Assembly (NCBI RefSeq): GCF_015645465.1
Contig: NZ_JADOEL010000002.1
Span: forward strand, 310,001-374,000
Direction: 5' to 3'
Length of the DNA: 64,000 nt
DNA from: Herminiimonas contaminans
GTDB lineage: Bacteria > Pseudomonadota > Gammaproteobacteria > Burkholderiales > Burkholderiaceae_D
The notes beneath the pieces were generated by a model. That model had not been told where the DNA came from and did not search any database. It saw only the letters and a list, made by a program, of their open reading frames with translations. The position numbers and the translations under genes were made by a program. This document shows, piece by piece, positions 58,001 through 64,000 of the stretch. The number at the start of each line of letters is the position of its first letter. Positions within the stretch are counted from its first letter, which is position 1.

Positions 58001-59392
58001 TTAAATATTTTTCCCCAGGCGGGCCAATACGACCTCGCGGCCGAACAATTCGACTACTGCATCAATAGATGGAGTCTGCAATTGACCAGTGATCAGCAGG
58101 CGCAGCGGCATCGCCAATTGCGGCATCTTCAGCTTGTGCGCAGCCAGTACCTCTTTCAATGTCGCGGACAAGGCTTCCTTGCTCCATGCCACTGTCTTCA
58201 GTTGCTCTACGTATTGCGCCAGTGCCGGTTTGATTGCATCGGTCAGGTGCTGCGCCAGCAAAGCAGCATCCGGCGCCGGCTGGCGATAGAACAGCATCGC
58301 CGCAACGGCCAGCTCATTCAGGGTATTGACGCGTTCTTTCATCAGCGCGATGACAGCCGTCAGATCCGGTGCGTTATCGAACTGTGCACCCAGGCCTTCC
58401 ATCATAGGTTTTACCAGGCCAGCCAGACGAGCATTGTCAGCTTGCTTGATGTAGTGATTATTCAGCCAGTCGAGTTTTTCCGGATTGAATTGCGCAGGCG
58501 ATTTGGTCAAGTGATCCAGATCGAACCATTGGGTGAACTGTTCCATCGAGAATACTTCGTCATCGCCGTGGCTCCAACCCAGACGCGCCAGGTAGTTCAG
58601 CATGGCTTCCGGCAAATAACCTTGCGCCGGGTAATCCATCACGCTGACCGCACCGTGGCGCTTGGACAATTTCTCGCCATCGGTACCCAGGATCATAGGC
58701 AGGTGACCGTAATGCGGCAAGGTTGCGCCCAGTGCCTGCAGGATATTGATTTGACGCGGCGTATTATTGACGTGGTCATCGCCACGGATCACGTGCGTGA
58801 TCTTCATGTCGGAATCATCGACTGCCACGCAGAAGTTATAGGTAGGTGTGCCATCCGGACGTGCAATCACCAGGTCGTCCAGCTCGCGATTCGAAATCGT
58901 GATCGAACCTTTGACCACGTCGACCCAGGTCACGTCGCCTTCGGTCGGATTGCGGAAACGCACTACCGGCTTGCGACCTTCAGGAATAGCAGGCAGGGTT
59001 TTGCCTGCTTCCGGACGCCAGGTACCGTCGTAGCGCGGCTTTTCACCGGCAGCGCGTTGACGCTCGCGCATCGCTTCGACTTCTTCCGGCGACGAGTAGC
59101 AATAGTAAGCAGTGCCCGCTTCCAGCATCTGGCCGATTACTTCACGATAGCGATCCATGCGCTGCATCTGGTAGAACGGACCTTCGTCATGATGCAAGCC
59201 CAGCCATTCCATACCTTCGATAATTGCCTGTACTGCTTCCGGCGTCGAACGTTCGAGGTCGGTATCTTCAATACGCAAAACAAAGGTGCCGCCGAAGTGG
59301 CGTGCATAGGCCCAGGAAAAAAGTGCGGTGCGCGCACCACCAACGTGGAGATAGCCGGTCGGGCTGGGAGCAAAGCGGGTACGTACTGTCAT
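58001..59392 (-). CDS. gltX: Glutamyl-tRNA synthetase
   Basis: Charges tRNA-Glu; the product also feeds haem synthesis through the C5 pathway. About 463 residues from [19 protein letters not shown], the standard start; an open frame runs 39 codons further upstream but is not like the family. Class I motifs are present: the HIGH-type HVGG and the KMSKS-type [10 protein letters not shown], plus the [12 protein letters not shown] segment. It lies next to the two tRNA-Glu genes on the same strand but upstream of them and of the tRNA promoter. Confidence 0.98.
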   Translation of the reverse strand: MTVRTRFAPSPTGYLHVGGARTALFSWAYARHFGGTFVLRIEDTDLERSTPEAVQAIIEGMEWLGLHHDEGPFYQMQRMDRYREVIGQMLEAGTAYYCYSSPEEVEAMRERQRAAGEKPRYDGTWRPEAGKTLPAIPEGRKPVVRFRNPTEGDVTWVDVVKGSITISNRELDDLVIARPDGTPTYNFCVAVDDSDMKITHVIRGDDHVNNTPRQINILQALGATLPHYGHLPMILGTDGEKLSKRHGAVSVMDYPAQGYLPEAMLNYLARLGWSHGDDEVFSMEQFTQWFDLDHLTKSPAQFNPEKLDWLNNHYIKQADNARLAGLVKPMMEGLGAQFDNAPDLTAVIALMKERVNTLNELAVAAMLFYRQPAPDAALLAQHLTDAIKPALAQYVEQLKTVAWSKEALSATLKEVLAAHKLKMPQLAMPLRLLITGQLQTPSIDAVVELFGREVVLARLGKNI

Positions 59393-59618
59393 GGCAAATA
59401 AAAACGGCCTTGGAGTGCCAAAGCCGTCCTGTATCAAAAAGGCTATTTTACCTCGGCAGCCCCTGTCTGAGCCAGCCTTGCGCACGATATCGGCGACCCG
59501 ACAAAGCAATATCTAAATGCATATATATAGAGGCAACTATGACTGCGGGCTGCGCCTAAGGCGCTGTGACTGCTAAAATTAGGTCTTTATTACCTAAACG
59601 ATCGCAAAGTACCGCCTT

Positions 59619-61727
59619 ATGAGTAAACCATTGCCACGCAAATTATTCGTTACAACCGCTCTCCCCTACGCCAACGGCGCATTCCATGTCGGCCACATCA
59701 TGGAATACATCCAGGCTGACATCTGGGTCCGGTTCCAGCGTATGCAGGGTAATGAGGTGCACTTTGTCGGCGCGGACGACGCGCACGGCGCACCTATCAT
59801 GATTGCGGCGGAGAAAGCCGGGCTGACGCCTCAGCAATTCGTTGCCAATATTGCTGCTGGGCGTAAACAGTACCTGGACGGTTTCCATATCGAATTTGAT
59901 AACTGGAGCTCCACCGACAGCCCGGAAAACCACGAATTGTCGCGTGAGATCTATCGTCGCCTGCGTGACGATGCCAAGCTGATCACGACCAAGTCGGTCG
60001 AACAGTTCTACGACCCGGTCAAGGAAATGTTCCTGCCGGACCGCTATATCAAGGGTGAATGCCCTAAATGCGGCACCAAGGATCAGTACGGCGACTCCTG
60101 CGAAAACTGCAGCGCAGTCTACGCGCCTACCGACCTCAAGCATCCGTACTCGACACTGACCGGCGCGACACCAGTGCGCAAATCATCAGACCACTTCTTC
60201 TTCCGCCTGTCTGATCCGAAGTGCGTCGCTTTCCTGCGCGAATGGGCGCTGGACGGTCAACGCCTGCAATCGGAAGTGGCGAACAAGGCCAAGGAATGGC
60301 TGGAAGGTGAAGGCGGCCTCGGCGATTGGGATATCAGCCGCGACGCACCTTACTTCGGTATCGAAATCCCGGATGCACCGGGCAAGTACTTCTATGTCTG
60401 GCTGGATGCGCCGGTCGGTTACCTCGCGACCCTGAAGAATTATTTCGACAAGACCGGTCGTGACTTCGACGCCTTCATGGCTGACCCAAGCACAGAGCAG
60501 TATCACTTCATCGGCAAGGACATCACCTACTTCCATACGCTGTTCTGGCCAGCGATGCTGAAGTTCGCTGATATGAAGGTGCCGAACAATGTGTTCGTAC
60601 ACGGCTTCATCACCGTCAGCGGCGAAAAAATGTCCAAGTCGCGCGGCACCGGTATCTCACCACTGCGCTACCTGGAAGTCGGCATGAATCCTGAATGGCT
60701 GCGCTACTACATTGCAGCCAAACTGAGCTCGAAAGTCGAAGATATAGACTTCACTTCCGAAGACTTCATCGCACGCGTCAACAGCGACCTGATCGGCAAG
60801 TACATCAACATCGCCAGCCGCGCTGCCGGTTTCATCACGAAGAAATTCGATGGCCGCGTGGCGACTGACTGGGCGACCAGCGATGATGCATTCCTCAGCC
60901 GCCTGCGCAATGTCGCGCCAGAAATCCAGGCCTTGTACGATCAGCGTGAATACGGCAAAGCCTTGCGCGCCATCATGGAACAGGCAGATGCGATCAACGC
61001 CTACGTCGATGCGAACAAACCATGGGAACTGGCCAAGGATCCGGCCAAGGAAGGCGCGCTGCAGGAAGTTTGCAGCCGTTTGCTGGAAGCCTTCCGCATC
61101 CTGACCATTTATCTGAAGCCAGTATTGCCAGCATTGGCCAAGCAGGTTGAAGCGCAGCTCAACATCCCGGCGCTGGAGTGGTCGCACATCGTGACACCAC
61201 TGCCGCACGGTCATCAGATCAATCCGTACACCCACCTGATGACACGCGTCGAACCAAAAATGCTGGATGCGCTGTTTGATATGCCCGCCCTGGTAGACGC
61301 GACCGTCGGCGTACCGACCGCGCCATCGAACAAGGACAGCAATGGCAATGGCAACGGTAATGGTCATGCCATCGAAAGCATTGCACCGGAAATCAAGATC
61401 GATGACTTTGCAAAAGTCGATTTGCGTATCGCCAAGATCGTTAATTGCGAACATGTCGAAGGCTCGGACAAATTGCTGCGCCTGACCCTCGATGTCGGCG
61501 AAGGTCGCACCCGCAATGTGTTCTCCGGCATCAAGTCGGCTTACCAGCCGGAAGAGCTGATAGGCAAGCTGACTGTGATGGTCGCCAACCTGGCACCCCG
61601 CAAGATGAAGTTTGGTATCTCGGAAGGGATGGTACTGGCTGCTTCTGCTGCAGATGAAAAAGCCAACCCTGGCATTTACATCCTCAACCCATGGCCGGGC
61701 GCAGAGCCAGGCATGCGCGTCGGCTAA
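59619..61727 (+). CDS. metG: Methionyl-tRNA synthetase
   Basis: Charges both initiator and elongator tRNA-Met. The 702-residue form has a Rossmann catalytic domain with HVGH (23-26), a zinc knuckle with Cys148, Cys151, Cys161 and Cys164, the [10 protein letters not shown] loop, an anticodon-binding helical domain ([20 protein letters not shown]) and a C-terminal OB-fold tRNA-binding/dimerisation domain ([20 protein letters not shown]). The two are joined by a low-complexity Asn-Gly linker (NGNGNGNGH). Divergent from gltX. Confidence 0.98.
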   Translation: MSKPLPRKLFVTTALPYANGAFHVGHIMEYIQADIWVRFQRMQGNEVHFVGADDAHGAPIMIAAEKAGLTPQQFVANIAAGRKQYLDGFHIEFDNWSSTDSPENHELSREIYRRLRDDAKLITTKSVEQFYDPVKEMFLPDRYIKGECPKCGTKDQYGDSCENCSAVYAPTDLKHPYSTLTGATPVRKSSDHFFFRLSDPKCVAFLREWALDGQRLQSEVANKAKEWLEGEGGLGDWDISRDAPYFGIEIPDAPGKYFYVWLDAPVGYLATLKNYFDKTGRDFDAFMADPSTEQYHFIGKDITYFHTLFWPAMLKFADMKVPNNVFVHGFITVSGEKMSKSRGTGISPLRYLEVGMNPEWLRYYIAAKLSSKVEDIDFTSEDFIARVNSDLIGKYINIASRAAGFITKKFDGRVATDWATSDDAFLSRLRNVAPEIQALYDQREYGKALRAIMEQADAINAYVDANKPWELAKDPAKEGALQEVCSRLLEAFRILTIYLKPVLPALAKQVEAQLNIPALEWSHIVTPLPHGHQINPYTHLMTRVEPKMLDALFDMPALVDATVGVPTAPSNKDSNGNGNGNGHAIESIAPEIKIDDFAKVDLRIAKIVNCEHVEGSDKLLRLTLDVGEGRTRNVFSGIKSAYQPEELIGKLTVMVANLAPRKMKFGISEGMVLAASAADEKANPGIYILNPWPGAEPGMRVG

Positions 61728-61745
61728 GACAGTCTGTATTCGCAA

Positions 61746-61786
61746 CAAGGGCCATGATCGGCATTGATGATCATGGCCCTTGCTTT
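61746..61786. terminator. Bidirectional terminator between metG and the TetR gene
   Basis: A 14-base perfect stem CAAGGGCCATGATC / GATCATGGCCCTTG with a 9-base loop, between two convergent genes. Confidence 0.8.
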
Positions 61787-62351
61787 ATGCAGGTTTGCCC
61801 TGCGTCTTGTCCAACCAGGCGAGTGTATCGACCAGTACCTGCTCCGATAAGGCCGGGTCATCCACCAGCCGCGCCAACATCACTGCTCCCACCATCGTGG
61901 CCCACGCGCCGGTAGCGGCTTGTCGTCGCTCCAGTTCAGTTTTGCCCTGCGCGGTCTGGGCGAAGTTTTCGATCCGGTACTTCACATTCTCAGTCAGCGC
62001 ATGACGCGTCGCGTCTGAAGAGCGCACCGCCTCGGTACCGAGGCTGGGGAAGATACAGCCCTCGCCCGGGTTGTCCCGGTGCTGGCCGCTCAAATAGTTC
62101 GCAGCAAAATCCATGATGCCGATCACCGGCGCATCCTCGGCGCGAAATGGCGTCAACACATGCGTACAAGTCTGCGCAATCAAATCATCCTTGGAAGCGA
62201 AGTGCCCGTAAAAGCCGCCATGCGTCAGTCCGGCCGCTTTCATTACTTCGGCCACCGTCACACCCTCGAAGCCGCGTTCGCGGAATAGCGTCGCGGCAGC
62301 ATCCAGTATGGCCTGTCGGTTTTCTGCAACCTGTTCACGGGTGATTTTCAT
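61785..62351 (-). CDS. TetR-family repressor
   Basis: A 188-residue regulator. The N-terminal helix-turn-helix is clear: NRQAILDAAATLFRERGFEG then VAEVMKAAGLTHGGFYGHFASKDDL. The ligand domain is of the group often paired with oxidoreductase genes; it contains GEGCIFPSLGTEAVRSS. Divergent from a short-chain dehydrogenase gene, with a repeat-rich shared control region, so it probably represses that gene and itself. Inducer unknown. Confidence 0.92.
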   Translation of the reverse strand: MKITREQVAENRQAILDAAATLFRERGFEGVTVAEVMKAAGLTHGGFYGHFASKDDLIAQTCTHVLTPFRAEDAPVIGIMDFAANYLSGQHRDNPGEGCIFPSLGTEAVRSSDATRHALTENVKYRIENFAQTAQGKTELERRQAATGAWATMVGAVMLARLVDDPALSEQVLVDTLAWLDKTQGKPA

Positions 62352-62420
62352 GGTGACTCCTGCTTCCTTGAAATTATTTGCAAATTATTTTTCAACTTAG
62401 GCTTGACATTATACATGACC

Positions 62421-62457
62421 ATCATCATGATTACATTCATTATGATCATCATGATTA
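62421..62457. promoter_or_regulatory. Direct-repeat operator candidate between tetR and the dehydrogenase gene
   Basis: ATCATCATGATTA occurs twice (62421-62433 and 62445-62457), each holding the palindrome ATCATGAT, with another palindrome ATGATCAT at 62442-62449. A TTGACA lies at 62403-62408. The arrangement between divergent genes is typical for a TetR-family site. Confidence 0.5.
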
Positions 62458-62542
62458 AATAAATGACGATTTTAAGCGCCGGTTTCAGGCGGTAACACCA
62501 AATTCTTGTCTTAACAGCAGCCCTACACACCAAGGAAATGAT

Positions 62543-63343
62543 ATGAACCAGCAAGATCGCGATACCCAAGTAACTACCGCCCTGATCACAGGCGCATCCA
62601 CCGGCATAGGTGCGGTCTACGCCGACCGCCTGGCGCGTCGTGGCCACAATCTGGTACTGGTCGCACGCAACGCTGCCCGCATGGAAGAACTGGCAACCAG
62701 GCTGCATCAGGAAACCGGCGTCCAGATTGAAATCATCGCCGCCGACCTGACCAAAAGCGCAGACCTGGCGCGAGTTGAAGCCCGCCTGCGCGATCAGCGC
62801 GACGTCGGCATCCTCATCAACAATGCCGGCGCGGCAGCACCTGGAGGCTTTGAAACCTCAGACGTGGAAGCACAGGACAACCTGATCAAACTGAATGTCA
62901 CCGCCCTGACCCGCCTCGGTGCCGCTGTCGTCCCGCGCTTCCTGGCGCAAGGACAAGGCGCGATCGTGAACATTGCATCGGTCGTCGCCCTGGCGCCGGA
63001 ATTCCCGCTCGGTGTGTATGGCGCAACCAAGGCTTATGTACTGGCCTACTCGCAGGCACTGCAGCTTGAGCTCGGTGCACGCGGCTTGTATGTACAAGCT
63101 GTACTGCCAGCCGCTACGCGCACCGAAATCTGGGAACGCTCGGGCCGTGACGTGGAAGAGATACAAGGCGTGATGGAAGTCGATGAACTGGTCGATGCAG
63201 CACTGGTCGGCTTTGATCGCGGCGAGCTGATCACCATCCCGCCACTGCCGGATGCAGCACAATGGGAAAGCTTCAATGCGGCACGTCAGGCCATGTTGCC
63301 TAACTTCGCGCAAACCCATGCCGCAGCACGTTATCAGTCTTAA
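62543..63343 (+). CDS. Short-chain dehydrogenase/reductase
   Basis: A 266-residue NAD(P)-dependent oxidoreductase. Classical SDR motifs: cofactor loop TGASTGIGAVYADRLARRGH, NNAGAA, catalytic Ser in IVNIASVVAL and the YGATK catalytic Tyr/Lys pair, then LPAATRTEIWERSG. AAGGAA lies ahead of the ATG. Divergent from the TetR gene. The substrate is unknown. Confidence 0.92.
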   Translation: MNQQDRDTQVTTALITGASTGIGAVYADRLARRGHNLVLVARNAARMEELATRLHQETGVQIEIIAADLTKSADLARVEARLRDQRDVGILINNAGAAAPGGFETSDVEAQDNLIKLNVTALTRLGAAVVPRFLAQGQGAIVNIASVVALAPEFPLGVYGATKAYVLAYSQALQLELGARGLYVQAVLPAATRTEIWERSGRDVEEIQGVMEVDELVDAALVGFDRGELITIPPLPDAAQWESFNAARQAMLPNFAQTHAAARYQS

Positions 63344-63474
63344 AAACTGCAGCGACTTACGCGACAGTGCCGGCGACCGGCCCTGCTGCGTATTGTCGCT
63401 GAGGGGTCGTGCTGCTAACATGAGCCTTGCTGTGCCACGTGCGTGGCACTCATAGTTCATGAAGGCGCATGACC

Positions 63475-64000
63475 ATGAAGCGGTTCAAGTTCTCCTTCCA
63501 TCCGCGTTTAGTTGATGCTTTACGCGACTACGATGGCAGCAAGTTCTTCCAGGATTTGACTGCAGGCCTGACGGTGGGCATCGTTGCGCTGCCACTGGCG
63601 ATGGCGTTTGCGATTGCCAGCGGCGTCAAACCTGAAGCCGGTATCTTCACGGCTGTCATAGGTGGTTTCCTGGTTTCTGCACTCGGCGGTTCACGCGTAC
63701 AAATCGGTGGTCCGGCCGGTGCCTTCATCGTCATCATCTACGGCATCGTAGAAAAGTACGGCGTTGCCAACCTGCTGATTGCCACCGTATTTGCCGGCAT
63801 GATGCTGTGTGCGATGGGCGTATTCCGCCTCGGTTCACTCATACGTTACATCCCCGTCCCCATCGTCATCGGTTTCACCAGCGGCATAGCCGTACTGATC
63901 GCGCTGTCGCAGATGAAGGATTTCTTTGGCCTGCATATCGATAAGATGCCAGGCGACTTCTTCGCACAAGTGCAAACCCTCGCGCAAAACTTCGCCAGCT
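63475..64000 (+). CDS. SulP-family anion transporter (3' end outside window)
   Basis: The first 175 codons of a membrane transporter; the frame is open to the window edge. It shows the SulP N-terminus: FFQDLTAGLTVGIVALPLAMAF, the GIFTAVIGGFLVSALGGSRVQIGGPAGAFIVI signature and PIVIGFTSGIAVLI. SulP proteins carry sulfate, bicarbonate or dicarboxylates; the C-terminal part that might contain a STAS or carbonic anhydrase domain is not in view. Start taken at the second of two ATG codons in frame (MKRFKFSFHPR). Confidence 0.92.
   Translation, partial: MKRFKFSFHPRLVDALRDYDGSKFFQDLTAGLTVGIVALPLAMAFAIASGVKPEAGIFTAVIGGFLVSALGGSRVQIGGPAGAFIVIIYGIVEKYGVANLLIATVFAGMMLCAMGVFRLGSLIRYIPVPIVIGFTSGIAVLIALSQMKDFFGLHIDKMPGDFFAQVQTLAQNFAS

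Overview
The window looks like chromosomal DNA of a betaproteobacterium of the order Burkholderiales, most likely family Oxalobacteraceae (Herminiimonas/Janthinobacterium-like). This is inferred from gene order and protein style (serS-rarA-lolA-ftsK, glnB-nadE, hemCDXY next to ppc, an efp-earP pair, pmbA/darP back to back) and from moderate GC content; no 16S gene is present. About 46 protein genes, two of them cut by the window edges, and four tRNA genes are supported. Most of the window is dense core genome.

Layout. 0-2.3 kb: 3' part of a TonB-dependent siderophore receptor, then tRNA-Ser(CGA), whose 3' end and terminator are partly copied in inverted orientation beside it. 2.5-17 kb: an EAL-CBS-GGDEF cyclic-di-GMP protein, serS, a small membrane protein, rarA, lolA, ftsK, trxB, an Smr-domain protein, glnB, nadE, a FemAB-like acyltransferase and a tail-anchored Ser/Thr kinase. 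17-30 kb: an EamA-type exporter, ppa, the haem genes hemC-hemD-hemX-hemY, ppc, an AlgZ/AlgR-type two-component system and argH. 30-36 kb: a TRAP transporter whose binding-protein gene is convergent with its membrane genes, pmbA, darP and mog. 36-43.8 kb: a carboxylesterase, purU, a bactofilin, a DUF898/M48-protease pair, and efp with its rhamnosyltransferase gene earP. 43.9-48.7 kb: a MarR-controlled EmrAB/outer-membrane-factor efflux operon.

48.8-57.2 kb is the most distinctive region. It is a co-oriented cluster coding for an ankyrin-repeat protein, a DUF2877 protein (AllH-like), FdrA (AllF-like), a DUF1116 protein (AllG-like), an NCS2-type permease, carbamate kinase and an AllS-like LysR regulator. 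In E. coli the AllFGH proteins form the long-unassigned oxamate carbamoyltransferase, which splits oxalurate phosphorolytically to oxamate and carbamoyl phosphate; carbamate kinase then makes ATP. Here none of the usual allantoin-pathway genes lie alongside, and a dedicated permease and a cytosolic ankyrin protein are added. This suggests a stand-alone module that takes up a purine- or ureide-like compound and gains ATP, CO2 and ammonia from a carbamoyl group. The true substrate is not shown by the sequence.

57.5-64 kb: tRNA-Ala(GGC), two identical tRNA-Glu(TTC) genes in a tandem duplication that includes the terminator, gltX, metG, a divergent TetR/short-chain dehydrogenase pair, and the start of a SulP anion transporter. 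Two copies (about 18.1 and 37.2 kb) of a roughly 300-bp non-coding repeat have long-range hairpin potential; one copy carries an extra 80-base palindromic segment exactly in the loop.
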